A stretch of DNA of 64,000 nucleotides from an uncultured Erythrobacter sp. Lineage in GTDB: Bacteria; Pseudomonadota; Alphaproteobacteria; Sphingomonadales; Sphingomonadaceae. The notes beneath the pieces are model-generated. The model searched no databases and was not told the DNA's origin. It worked only from the letters and a program-made list of their open reading frames with translations. Location: the NCBI GenBank assembly GCA_947503155.1, contig CANNCL010000001.1:1-64000 (forward strand), written 5' to 3'. The translations under genes and the position numbers were made by a program. This document shows, piece by piece, positions 27,787-36,031 of the stretch; position 1 is the first letter of the stretch; each line of letters begins with the position of its first letter.

Positions 27787-29061
27787 CTAGCCTGCCTTTT
27801 TCAGACGTGATGCCGCACGCGCTCGTCGCCAAATGGCAAAGCATGCGCCAATCAGGATCAATAAGGTTCCGCCTGCAAAGACTATGAGAGCCATGGGCAG
27901 TCGCGATGCAAAGGTGAGAGTGTCAACATTACTGGTCTTCCAGAAAACCCACTCGCCCGCGAGTCGCGTAGCAAGCATTGGGTTGCCGGTAGAAAGGATG
28001 ACGATTCCATCGCCTGTCGACGGATCAAGCCGCGCTGAGGTGTTGATAGCCGGTTCGTTGCTACCATCATGACCGATTATGAAATCTCCGGAATTGTTGG
28101 GCGCATAAAGCATTGTTCCGAGCCCCCAGATGTCTGCCCCCATTTCTGAGGCGTGGGGTGTGCGGATAAGCGCCAATGTGTTTTGTGACAGAACCGGGTT
28201 CGCTGCATCCGGGGCCTGTGCTGCAACAAACTTCGCGAGATCTTCAGAGGTTGTAAAAAGAGACGTTGCAGCAAGTGCAGTGTACCAACCAAATGGCTCA
28301 GTCGTGCCTCCGGTTCCGAAGTTTTCAGCCAGTCCAAAAACGATCGCCTCGTCATGGTCAAAGGAGGTTCTCGCCATATCCAAAGGGGCAAAAACTCGGT
28401 CGCGCATATAGGCAGGAAATGTTGTGCCTGAGACCTCTTCGATCAGCAGCTGCAGCATAGTGTATCCACCACCTGAATAGGAGAAGCCTGAACCCGGCTC
28501 CGCGCCCAGAATCGTCCGGCCATCCTTGCCCGGCGAGGTGTCTGCGGCCTGCGTCAGCGAAGCTTCAGGAGTCTGACGGTCTTGTGCTGTCGCAAATCCA
28601 TCATAACCAAGACCGTCGGTCAGACCTGCCGTGTGGCTCAGCAAACGCCGCACTGTGACACCGGATGCATCGAACTCGGAAGTCGGCAACTGCCATCGTG
28701 TGATGTAGTCTGAAACCGGTGCATCAAGGTCCACCTGACCATCTTCGACAAGCGCCATTACACCCCATGTTGTGGCCCATTTGCCCAGAGATGCGACTTG
28801 GAAAACGCTTTGGGCGTTCACTTCTTCACCTTTTGACAGATGAAAGTCTGCCGCTGGCGCTCCGCTCTCGATCAGGATGAAGCTGACATTGCCTTGATTG
28901 TCTTGCTCAGCGATTTCCCTCGCTGCCAATTCAAACGCGGATAGGTCTCCTTTTTCCGCAATGGAACTCTTCCCCCAACCTTGGTCGAGGGCGGTAAAAA
29001 CCAAGCTGCCCCAAACCACGATCGCCAGAATTGTGGACGCACTTAACGCTGCATATCTCAT
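27787..29061 (-). CDS. Membrane-anchored serine hydrolase, beta-lactamase/class C fold (copy 1)
   Basis: A 424-residue protein with an N-terminal membrane segment (residues 5-25), a penicillin-binding-protein-like hydrolase domain and a C-terminal transmembrane helix with a basic tail. Catalytic motifs are SLGK with Ser91 and Lys94, YSGGGY in place of the usual YxN, and GHDGSN matching the HxG box. The substrate could be a peptide, ester or cell-wall fragment; beta-lactamase activity should not be assumed. The ATG at 29061 lies 2 bases after the DUF1772 stop. A close paralogue with the same motif positions lies at 34054-35343, next to a decayed DUF1772 gene. Confidence 0.88.
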   Translation of the reverse strand: MRYAALSASTILAIVVWGSLVFTALDQGWGKSSIAEKGDLSAFELAAREIAEQDNQGNVSFILIESGAPAADFHLSKGEEVNAQSVFQVASLGKWATTWGVMALVEDGQVDLDAPVSDYITRWQLPTSEFDASGVTVRRLLSHTAGLTDGLGYDGFATAQDRQTPEASLTQAADTSPGKDGRTILGAEPGSGFSYSGGGYTMLQLLIEEVSGTTFPAYMRDRVFAPLDMARTSFDHDEAIVFGLAENFGTGGTTEPFGWYTALAATSLFTTSEDLAKFVAAQAPDAANPVLSQNTLALIRTPHASEMGADIWGLGTMLYAPNNSGDFIIGHDGSNEPAINTSARLDPSTGDGIVILSTGNPMLATRLAGEWVFWKTSNVDTLTFASRLPMALIVFAGGTLLILIGACFAIWRRARAASRLKKAG

Positions 29062-29063
29062 GA

Positions 29064-29567
29064 TTACACCTGTCCGCTTGTGATAAGTGTGACGGCGGCG
29101 ATGATGTAGAGCCCGGAGGTGAGGATGCTGCCGAAAGAACGGAAGTGATTGAGCCGGGTCCACTTCGCGCCATACTCCATCCAGTAGTTCTGCGCTTCGG
29201 CACTGGTTTGATCGGCACTGTCGAGCCGGTTGTTCATCGGCACATTGCCAAGCATCGTCGTCAGAAAAACACTGGGGAGGTAAACCATACTGGCTAGGAT
29301 CAGTGTGACCAGCGCTGCACCTTCAAATACCGCGAGGCTGTAGAGCGCAAAGAGCCCTGAAAAGACCGTTATGGAGAGGATGCCAGCTACGAACTGGGTC
29401 TTGATCACATCGCGATTGATGTGCTGCATCGCCTCAATGCCACTTGCGGGTTCTGTCTTCAGCAGAGCCGACATAATGAACTCCGAGAATGCCGAGAAGA
29501 CGCCTCCGATAATAGCACTCCATAGCGCGAGGAAGAGGCAGAAGTAGAGAGGCCAGTCATATGTCAT
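29064..29567 (-). CDS. DUF1772 (anthrone-oxygenase-like) membrane protein
   Basis: A 167-residue protein with four hydrophobic segments, near the N-terminus, around 55-75, around 80-100 and at the C-terminus. The polar stretch before the last helix (NVPMNNRLD and the later KWTRLNHFRS) is typical of DUF1772. Members occur with polyketide or redox enzymes, but the biochemical role is mostly unproven. It is coupled to the downstream serine hydrolase (TAA, two bases, ATG). A truncated paralogue occupies the same position before hydrolase copy 2. Confidence 0.82.
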   Translation of the reverse strand: MTYDWPLYFCLFLALWSAIIGGVFSAFSEFIMSALLKTEPASGIEAMQHINRDVIKTQFVAGILSITVFSGLFALYSLAVFEGAALVTLILASMVYLPSVFLTTMLGNVPMNNRLDSADQTSAEAQNYWMEYGAKWTRLNHFRSFGSILTSGLYIIAAVTLITSGQV

Positions 29568-29662
29568 GGTTCGGGTGTCCTTGAGTATGAGGAGGAAGAA
29601 CTGAGGGGCTACCTTCGTGCGTCAGCATGCCTTGGATGCAATCACCACGACGGCCCCGCTGA

Positions 29663-29851
29663 CTATTTCTTGTTGCGCCCCGACGAGACGGAGAAGAGAT
29701 ACATTAGGTACAGCACGATGCTGGAAGTGAAGATCGCTGTCGCGCTACCGCTCGGTTCCGCAGACGCGTAACTGAGCTTCCAAACGGCCAGCCCCGTCAG
29801 AACAAACAGAGCGGTGACCGATGCCAATGTGCATATTTGCCTGCGGGTCAT
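29663..29851 (-). CDS. Small two-helix membrane protein
   Basis: A 62-residue predicted protein with two hydrophobic helices (about 8-25 and 38-53) and a basic end (SGRNKK). The ATG at 29851 overlaps the DUF4345 TGA as ATGA, and AGGAG lies 7 bases upstream inside the DUF4345 gene, which supports it as a real coupled gene. I do not recognise a family. The frame is open upstream, but that extension only shadows DUF4345. Confidence 0.65.
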   Translation of the reverse strand: MTRRQICTLASVTALFVLTGLAVWKLSYASAEPSGSATAIFTSSIVLYLMYLFSVSSGRNKK

Positions 29852-30282
29852 TGGGTCATCTCCTGGTGAAATGCATCTACCGGTTGCAGTGGGTTTGCAG
29901 CTTGAATTTTGAGGGTGAGTGCGAGCAGGAACGCGGCAACGGCAAGCTCGAAATACATGACGACGACGAGCGAATCCGATGGCGTGCCGTGTAAATACTG
30001 GCTGACCATACGGCTGAAGCCATAGCTGCCATAGACAACCGTACCCGCAGCAAGGCCAAAGCTCGCCAAGCGCGCTTTGATCCCACTTACGATCATCAAT
30101 GCACCGACGATGACCAGCATTCCGCTTGGCGCTGTCACTTCGGACACTAAGCCGGCGTCGTGCTCGACAATCACCTCGCTTGTGGCAAGGAAGATTGTCG
30201 GCGCGGCCATGATCCAACTGCCGATGCCTACCAGGATCGCTCCCGATACGGCTAGAACTATGCGCGTGCCAAAGTTTGTCAT
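29848..30282 (-). CDS. DUF4345 membrane protein
   Basis: A 144-residue protein with four hydrophobic segments, starting MTNFGTRIVLAVSG and containing the APSGMLVIVGALM stretch common in DUF4345. The function of the family is unknown. The ATG at 30282 overlaps the NmrA-family stop as ATGA, and its own stop overlaps the next small gene the same way, so three genes are translationally chained. It probably belongs to the operon controlled by the AraC-type regulator upstream. Confidence 0.75.
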   Translation of the reverse strand: MTNFGTRIVLAVSGAILVGIGSWIMAAPTIFLATSEVIVEHDAGLVSEVTAPSGMLVIVGALMIVSGIKARLASFGLAAGTVVYGSYGFSRMVSQYLHGTPSDSLVVVMYFELAVAAFLLALTLKIQAANPLQPVDAFHQEMTQ

Positions 30283-31124
30283 GCCGCAACCCTCCATGCA
30301 CCGGTCGCAGCCACATCACGGGCGTAGTCTGCGAAGTCCTTGGGAGCACGGCCAAGCGCTCGGTCAATGCCATCAGTCAGATGTGCATTGCGACCATCGA
30401 GGACGGTCGAGAACAGATAGTCGAGCATCCACACGACATCATTGGGCGCGCCAGATTTGGTTAGCCCTTCGATAAAGGCATCATGCGGCACATCGACGAA
30501 GGCTATTTCGCGGTCAGTCGCAGCAGACAGGTCTGCTGCAATATCGGCCATCGTCATCAAGCGTGGGCCAGTGACCTCATAAATCTCACCATCGTGCCCA
30601 TCTTCACTAAGCGCAGCGACCGCGACATCGGCGATGTCATCGACATCGACAAAGGGCTCGGGCGTGTCGCCTGCCGGCAGGGTAATTGCTCCGCCAAGCA
30701 CCATGTCAATGAAAGCGCCTTCGGAGAAATTCTGGCTGAACCAGCTTGCACGCACAACCGTCCATTCAAGACCGCTGTCAGCGACGATCTGTTCGCAAGC
30801 CTGCGCTTCCTCCTCGCCGCGACCAGACAGAATAACGAGGCGTTTTACTCCGTTTAACTTGGCGCGCCAGACCAGAGCGCTGATCGCATCCTTTGCCCCC
30901 GGCATTGCTAGATCGGGTGAGTAAGTGATGTAGATGTTCGAGACGCCATCGAGCGCAGCATCCCAGCCCGCTTCGTTGTTCCAGTCGAACGAAGGGAGGG
31001 AGGAACGCGATCCGATGCGTACGCCTTGACCCTTTTGGAGCAGACGATCAGCAACTCTTTTGCCGGTCTTTCCGGTTGCACCGATCACCAGAGTGATCGG
31101 GACGTTGTCGATTTGAGAGGTCAT
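30279..31124 (-). CDS. NmrA-family NAD(P)-binding protein
   Basis: A 281-residue atypical short-chain dehydrogenase-like protein. The Rossmann motif GATGKTG lies near residues 15-21, followed by GVRIGSRS. The later sequence includes WTVVRASWFSQNF and VDVDDIADVAVAAL, typical of NmrA-like proteins and NAD(P)H-quinone reductase QorB relatives. The active-site Tyr/Lys of classical SDRs is not evident, so it may sense cofactor ratio rather than catalyse. The ATG at 31124 has AGGAAC upstream; the frame is open 9 codons further. An AraC-type regulator gene ends 95 bases upstream on the same strand. Confidence 0.87.
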   Translation of the reverse strand: MTSQIDNVPITLVIGATGKTGKRVADRLLQKGQGVRIGSRSSLPSFDWNNEAGWDAALDGVSNIYITYSPDLAMPGAKDAISALVWRAKLNGVKRLVILSGRGEEEAQACEQIVADSGLEWTVVRASWFSQNFSEGAFIDMVLGGAITLPAGDTPEPFVDVDDIADVAVAALSEDGHDGEIYEVTGPRLMTMADIAADLSAATDREIAFVDVPHDAFIEGLTKSGAPNDVVWMLDYLFSTVLDGRNAHLTDGIDRALGRAPKDFADYARDVAATGAWRVAA

Positions 31125-31219
31125 ATGCTTGTTCCTGTTTGTTGGAGACAAGCATGGAATAAGTCAGGAGCGGCAGCTTCTCTTGCCTTAGCACGACAAG
31201 GTTTGTGCAGATGGCGTCA

Positions 31220-32239
31220 TCAGTTTGACGTAGCGCCGACGCGATATGAGCGAGGCGTTTCACCGGCCCAGCGCTTGAACGCACGCGTGAAGCCGCTCTG
31301 CTCTGCATAGCCGGTGAGAAAGGCAACCTCCGCGAGGCTGTAGCTCGTTTCGCGCAATAGCTGTTGAGAGAGCTCTCTGCGCGCCTGATCGACAAGACTT
31401 TGGAATGACTTGTCCTGAGCAGAAAGCCTTCGCTGCAAGGTGCGCGCGCTCACTCCAAGCGATCCCGCGACGGTTGAAAGCGTTGGCACCCCTTCGCTCA
31501 GCATTTTTGCAACGGCCAGACGTACCCGCTTATCGAGGCTTTCTGGCTCGGCTTGCTTTGCAAGCTCTGCCTCAAGATGTTGGTCAAAGAATTGAGCGAT
31601 AGTCTCATCACCGAGCTTGTTGGGCACATCGAGGCTTGCCTCGCTTACCAGCAATCCATCTCGCACTGAGTTAAAATGAACAGGGCAGTTAAAGTGCCTC
31701 TCATAAACAGCGGGATCACCGCGCGCGCCGTGCTTGAAGAAGACACCTAGCTGTTGAAAGGGCTGGGAGGCGACCTCCCGGCATATGGTCATGACCGAGG
31801 ACATGCTGGCTTCGTTTGAAAGAAGCATACCCGGCCCAGCATTCCCCGACTTATCCAGACTGAAGAACCAACCTTCATTACCTTGTTCAAGGCTGTAGGT
31901 CTCCGCGTTGCCAAGGACATGGCCATAGCGCGCCGATCTCGCAAACGAACCGCGCAGGTCTGGCGCAGATTTCCATGCAAGACCGAACGCGCCATACTCA
32001 TCACTCTTCATCGTGGCGCCGATGCGGAGTGGCAAAGTCAATCCATCAGGATCGCGTTGCGCCAGGATTGCAAAGAAATCATAAAACTGATCCGCAGCCA
32101 CCATCAGTTTGGGGTCTATTGTCCCGTCGGCTGGAACACCCATGCGCTCTAGCAGATCGCGTGTTTTTACGCTTCCCCCAACATGGGAGAGCACTTTGTG
32201 AACATACAGCGATGTGATCTGATTCAAAGCATGCCCCAC
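31220..32239 (-). CDS. AraC-family transcriptional regulator (copy 1)
   Basis: A 339-residue regulator with an N-terminal AraC-binding-like domain (about residues 15-205) and a C-terminal double helix-turn-helix (about 240-335; VSARTLQRRLSAQDKSFQSLVDQARRE, cut here by family motif boundaries, then EVAFLTGYAEQSGFTRAFKRW). The listed start is a GTG at 32239. A TTG at 32227 aligns with the TTG start I prefer for the paralogue at 38380, so the true start is uncertain. It lies just upstream of the NmrA/DUF4345 operon on the same strand and probably controls it. Confidence 0.88.
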   Translation of the reverse strand: MGHALNQITSLYVHKVLSHVGGSVKTRDLLERMGVPADGTIDPKLMVAADQFYDFFAILAQRDPDGLTLPLRIGATMKSDEYGAFGLAWKSAPDLRGSFARSARYGHVLGNAETYSLEQGNEGWFFSLDKSGNAGPGMLLSNEASMSSVMTICREVASQPFQQLGVFFKHGARGDPAVYERHFNCPVHFNSVRDGLLVSEASLDVPNKLGDETIAQFFDQHLEAELAKQAEPESLDKRVRLAVAKMLSEGVPTLSTVAGSLGVSARTLQRRLSAQDKSFQSLVDQARRELSQQLLRETSYSLAEVAFLTGYAEQSGFTRAFKRWAGETPRSYRVGATSN

Positions 32240-32564
32240 TCGTCTGGGGGCAGTCTATCAATTGCACCGTTGACCGCAAGCTAGGCACCCAGCAGAAGGT
32301 AGGCCACGGTGAATGTCAGGGAGTTTGCGGCCGCATGCGTAATCGCCTTATGCGAATAGACAGAACAGGATTGGGGGCCCACCGAGGCAAGTTTTCTTTT
32401 GCCTCTCTTGGAAGAGTGACCGGAATGTCCGCTTCCACCCCCACAATCGGACATTGAGTAGCCGCTCGCCAAAACCCGAAATCGGACGGTCCGCTAACAG
32501 CGCCTTTCAGACAAAATCGGACAGTCAACTGTCGACCCAAATGCGGACGTCAGCTTGTCTCAAT
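32240..32564. other. Intergenic region with repeat copy B and a possible gene tail
   Basis: About 325 bases. The right part holds copy B of the dispersed repeat. Near 32281-32355 the minus strand encodes a short hydrophobic tail ending AYLLLGA and a TAG, which looks like the C-terminus of a lost membrane protein, but it is too short to name. No complete gene is visible. Confidence 0.5.
32481..32549. repeat. Dispersed intergenic repeat, copy B
   Basis: The core runs ATCGGACGG, CGCTAACAG, CCTTTCAGACAAAATCGGAC, then TCGACCCAAATGCGGAC. It lines up with copies A and C in order and spacing, although more diverged. Its CGGAC end lies 16 bases from the stop of the minus-strand DUF3667 gene. Extra TCGGACAT and GAATGTCCGC motifs lie just to the left. 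Confidence 0.6.
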
Positions 32565-33740
32565 CTATCCTAGAACACCCAGAGCAAGCAGGATCATAAA
32601 GAAAATTAAAGCGCTAATGAAAGTGAATGCGATAAGGGCTGCCGAGCGGAAAAGAGCTTCGATTCTAGAGAGGCCATAAGCATGCCGTAGCTGGCGATAC
32701 ATGTGAACGGGTGGGTAAAACATCGCCAATGAAGCCCATACTGATTCTGACACCCCAACCGCTGCCAATATCGCGCATGTGATAAACAGCAGCGACATAA
32801 AACTGATTGAGTAGGTCGTGAAGACCGCATGATCGTAAAAGTGGAAACCACGTCGACCGATCAAGCTGAGCCAAACGAATGGTAGCGAAATGGGAATAAG
32901 CAGCCACGCAAATTTGTAGCCGTTAGCCTTGAGTTTATAGATTAGGAGATCAGGGTTCGCAGTGATTTTCTGTAGCACACCGCGAAGCCATTCGTCATTT
33001 GTCGACGAACCCGTGCTTATCAAACTACCATCAGTTAGCGCCTTGCCTTCCTGTATATCCCTCAGCCCGCTTTCAATTTGTTCGAGATCTTCTGCGGAAA
33101 GATTGCCAACTTCCGCATCACCATCAGCCAAATGCACATCCGGGTAGGGCGGCTCGTTTCTAGTCAAGCTTGCAAGCATGTTGCGACCCTTTTTAAGGTC
33201 TAATATTTCCCTTTCCAGTTGTAGCCTAGTGTCGCCGGTCGCCTCATCGAGCTGCCCAGTCTTTTCCCTGATCTGATCTTCGATTTCCTCAGTTTGAGAA
33301 ACAATTCCCGTGCCGACCGCGTCATCCGCAAGGCTGATATCATCGTTTGAGAACGGGTCACCTAGGAACGAAAAGACCGCAAACATCATGAACACCGAAA
33401 ATAGAAACAGCGCCATAGGTGAGATAAATTTGGCCCGTTCACCATGCACATAACGCCGCGTCAGATCGCCCGGTTTCCATGCAAGCAATGGCAATGTGCG
33501 CCAGAATTTACCCTCAAAATGGAAGACGCCGTGCAAGATGTCGTGCCACAATACAGCGATGGATCTTCGCGCATGCAGAGACTGACCACAACTGGAGCAA
33601 AAGTTGACAGCGACTGTGGCCCCGCAATTCAAGCAAATGCCCGGATCGCCTGAAGTAGCGTTGTTGCCACTACCCTCTATCGCTGTAGCGATCAGCCCAC
33701 CCTCAATGGCGGTTCCGACAGCCTCAAACTCGTCAGCCAT
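32565..33740 (-). CDS. DUF3667 zinc-ribbon membrane protein
   Basis: A 391-residue protein. A zinc ribbon near residues 36-52 has two CxxC pairs (CLNCG and CSSCG), followed by a segment ending in a first membrane helix (about 110-128). A long soluble, acidic, coiled-coil-like stretch runs about 145-255. Four hydrophobic segments fill the C-terminal third. This is the DUF3667 layout; no function is established. The start is the ATG at 33740. Repeat copy B follows its stop by 16 bases. Confidence 0.8.
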   Translation of the reverse strand: MADEFEAVGTAIEGGLIATAIEGSGNNATSGDPGICLNCGATVAVNFCSSCGQSLHARRSIAVLWHDILHGVFHFEGKFWRTLPLLAWKPGDLTRRYVHGERAKFISPMALFLFSVFMMFAVFSFLGDPFSNDDISLADDAVGTGIVSQTEEIEDQIREKTGQLDEATGDTRLQLEREILDLKKGRNMLASLTRNEPPYPDVHLADGDAEVGNLSAEDLEQIESGLRDIQEGKALTDGSLISTGSSTNDEWLRGVLQKITANPDLLIYKLKANGYKFAWLLIPISLPFVWLSLIGRRGFHFYDHAVFTTYSISFMSLLFITCAILAAVGVSESVWASLAMFYPPVHMYRQLRHAYGLSRIEALFRSAALIAFTFISALIFFMILLALGVLG

Positions 33741-34053
33741 GAATCATACTCTCGGCTCTAAGAAGGGATTAAGCAAGCAACTGTTCAGGGCGGGCTGCTT
33801 CGCTTAGCAGACTGATCCAATTTCCTAGTCCCCCTCGAAATTGGCTTCAACAATCGAACGTCAGTGTCTTTTTAAGATCGGCTTTCGTCACTTTCCGGCA
33901 TGGGAAGCCAGCAAATGCAGCGTCAGATTCGCACCCAAGAAACGGACATAGGGCAATCGCACTTGGCTTCGTAAAAGCGGACACGCAGCTATCTCAGCTT
34001 TTCATACAAAAGCGGTCTTTCCACTAACGACCCAATTGCGGACATTGGCTGCA
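33741..34053. other. Intergenic region with repeat copy C
   Basis: About 313 bases between the DUF3667 start and the stop of serine hydrolase copy 2. The left part should contain the DUF3667 promoter, but I could not define one. The right part is the dispersed repeat. No gene is seen. Confidence 0.55.
33974..34044. repeat. Dispersed intergenic repeat, copy C
   Basis: The core has AAAAGCGGACA, GCAGCTATC, CAGCTTTTCAT, ACAAAAGCGG and ACTAACGACCCAATTGCGGAC, the clearest version in the window. Its CGGAC end is 10 bases from the stop of the minus-strand serine hydrolase gene. A further AAACGGACAT lies about 40 bases to the left. Confidence 0.65.
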
Positions 34054-35343
34054 CTAAGCTAGATCGCTTCCATCGCCCGGAGCTGGCTTTCCACGATTAC
34101 CGCGCCTCCTCCAAATCATCAGTGCGCCGCCCAGAAGGATCGCGACAGTGCCAGCTGCAAACACCGTAAATGCAATCGGCAACCGAGATGCAAACGAGAG
34201 GCTGTCCACATTCCCAGTTTTCCAGAAGACCCACTCGCCCGCGATTTCTGTCGCTTGCAGTGGGTTGCCTGTCGACAGAATCACGATGCCATCGCCTTTG
34301 GTTGGATCAAGCCGCGCGGCCGAATTGATGGCTGGCTCATTGCTGCCATCATGGCCGATGATGAAGTCGCCCGAATTGTTGGGCGCGTAGAGCATCACGC
34401 CAAGGCCCCATATATCGGCCCCCATTTCAGAGGCGTGCGGCGTGCGCAGCAAAACCATCGTCTCTGCTGAGAGAACAGGATTTTTTGCATCCGGCTTCTG
34501 CGAAGCTATGAACCTGACCAAGTCTTCGGAAGTTGTGAATAGAGAGGTGGCAGCAAGCGCGGTGTACCAGCGAAATGGTTCGGTTGAGCCGTCAGGCCGA
34601 AAGTTCTGAGCAAGACCCCGTTCGAGCGCTTCAGCGTGATCAAATGTGGTTCGATTCATCTCCAGTGGAATAAACACTCGGTCATCCATAAACTGAGAGA
34701 ATGATTTGCCCGAAACTTCCTCGACCACTAATTGCAAGAGAGTGTAACCGCCGCCTGAGTAATTCCATCCAGATCCCGGCTCGTCTCCAAGAAGAGTCCT
34801 GCCATCTTTCCCCGGCGATGCGTCTTTGGCCTGGGTCAACGAGTCTTCAAGATTCTGCCTATGCTGAGCTGCATCGAACCCGTCATAGCCTAGTCCGTCG
34901 GTCAAACCGGCAGTGTGACTAAGCAAACGCCGGACCGTCACTTTCGACGCATCAAACTGGGAAGCAGGTATTTGCCAACGAGTGAGGTAAGATGAAACCG
35001 GTGCGTCTAGATCGATCTCACCATCTTCGACGAGAGCCATAACGCCCCACGCGGTAAGCCATTTGCCTAATGAAGCGGCTTGAAAGACTGTTTGGCTGTC
35101 GACCGGCTCTTCCTGGGAGAGATGGAAGTCAGCCACTGGCACTCCATCTTCAATGAGGATGAAACTGATGTTTCCTGTGTTGCGTTGTTCCGCAGTATCT
35201 TTCGCTGCCAATTCAAACGCCGCTATGTCGCCGGTTTCCGCAATGGGGCTATGTCCCCAACCTTGATCTAAGGCGGCAAAAACAAGCCCACCCCAGGCCG
35301 CAACTGATATGAACATGGCTAAACTGAATGTCCCGAATTTCAC
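34054..35343 (-). CDS. Membrane-anchored serine hydrolase, beta-lactamase/class C fold (copy 2)
   Basis: A 429-residue paralogue of the hydrolase at 27787-29061, collinear throughout, with the same membrane segments at both ends. Ser91 and Lys94 (SLGK), NYSGGGY and GHDGSN are all kept, so it is probably active. It begins with GTG at 35343, where copy 1 has ATG. It sits 2 bases after the stop of a truncated DUF1772 remnant, the same spacing as in copy 1, which shows that the pair was duplicated as a unit. A copy of the intergenic repeat lies 10 bases after its stop. Confidence 0.87.
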   Translation of the reverse strand: MKFGTFSLAMFISVAAWGGLVFAALDQGWGHSPIAETGDIAAFELAAKDTAEQRNTGNISFILIEDGVPVADFHLSQEEPVDSQTVFQAASLGKWLTAWGVMALVEDGEIDLDAPVSSYLTRWQIPASQFDASKVTVRRLLSHTAGLTDGLGYDGFDAAQHRQNLEDSLTQAKDASPGKDGRTLLGDEPGSGWNYSGGGYTLLQLVVEEVSGKSFSQFMDDRVFIPLEMNRTTFDHAEALERGLAQNFRPDGSTEPFRWYTALAATSLFTTSEDLVRFIASQKPDAKNPVLSAETMVLLRTPHASEMGADIWGLGVMLYAPNNSGDFIIGHDGSNEPAINSAARLDPTKGDGIVILSTGNPLQATEIAGEWVFWKTGNVDSLSFASRLPIAFTVFAAGTVAILLGGALMIWRRRGNRGKPAPGDGSDLA

Positions 35344-35345
35344 GA

Positions 35346-35453
35346 TTATACCTGTTCACTGTTTATGAGCGTGATTGTAGCGATGAGATAAATGCCTGCG
35401 GTCAGAATGCTGCCGACTGACCTGATTTGATTGAGCCTAGTCCACTCGCGGAG
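35346..35453 (-). pseudogene. Remnant of a DUF1772 gene (C-terminal end only)
   Basis: The last 34 or so codons before serine hydrolase copy 2 (EWTRLNQIRSVGSILTAG and onward) match the end of the intact DUF1772 protein at 29064-29567. The first three-quarters of the gene are missing. The sequence upstream changes abruptly to an unrelated gene start, so a deletion joined the two. Boundaries are approximate on the upstream side. Confidence 0.75.
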
Positions 35454-35458
35454 ATAAG

Positions 35459-35506
35459 GGAGCGCGAGACCCTCGCGCTGACATCGATGCGTAACAATTT
35501 GGTCAT
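35459..35506 (-). pseudogene. Remnant of an azoreductase-like gene (first codons)
   Basis: An ATG at 35506 with TAGGAG seven bases upstream opens a frame beginning MTKLLRIDVSARVSRS. This resembles the N-terminus of FMN-dependent NADH-azoreductases (AzoR/AcpD: KLL.ID.S.R). After about 16 codons the resemblance stops and DUF1772-like sequence begins in another frame. The identification rests on a short stretch, so it is tentative. Confidence 0.5.
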
Positions 35507-35647
35507 TTGCGATTCTCCTAGAATAGAGGAAAAAACTTCGATCTGAGGGAAACTCGCCGTCGAAGCGAGGGGCACCGGCGCACTTCTCAAACAGCCAGCT
35601 GAGACGGCTGCTGAAGGGACCGGTGAGTTCGGCGAGGCGACCGGCGC

Positions 35648-36031
35648 TCATGCGCCCGGTCCGCAGTCAATGCAGCGCATGGGCGGGCTGGGGACAAAGC
35701 CCAGCACATGATTAGCGTTTCTGAAAGCCGTTCGCACACCTTCCTCAAGCACAGGATGGTAGAATGGCATTTGCAGGATCTGATCTACCGTCATGCCTGT
35801 CTGGATGGTCCAAGCGAGCAGGTGGCCGATGTGTTCAGCCGACGGCCCGATCGTCTCGGCACCAAGGAAACGCCCGGCGCCATGTTCTGCATAGACTCTC
35901 AGCAGTCCCTTGTTGATGCCCATCACCCGTGCGCGTCCCTGTTCTTCGAACGATACTTCGCCAATTGCGAAATCGCATCCGGATTGCTCTAGCAAGGAGG
36001 CATAGGCCGCGGGCCAGACTTGTTCAGGCAT
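35648..36031 (-). pseudogene. Orphan C-terminal domain of a dihydrolipoamide-dehydrogenase-like flavoprotein
   Basis: A 127-residue frame matching only the dimerisation domain of class I pyridine-nucleotide-disulfide oxidoreductases. It has the [20 protein letters not shown] and [16 protein letters not shown] segments with the conserved His-Pro, which in the family supplies the catalytic His-Glu pair. The FAD and NAD domains are absent. The ATG overlaps the TGA of the AhpD-like gene upstream by one base (TGATG). It is probably a truncated gene; a functional stand-alone domain is less likely. A short unrecognised frame beginning [11 protein letters not shown] overlaps its stop by ATGA. Confidence 0.7.

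Noticed and set aside
29852-30373. N-terminal extension of the 62-residue membrane protein
   Set aside because: The extension overlaps DUF4345 in another frame and has shadow-like composition, while the internal ATG has a good ribosome-binding site and an ATGA overlap.
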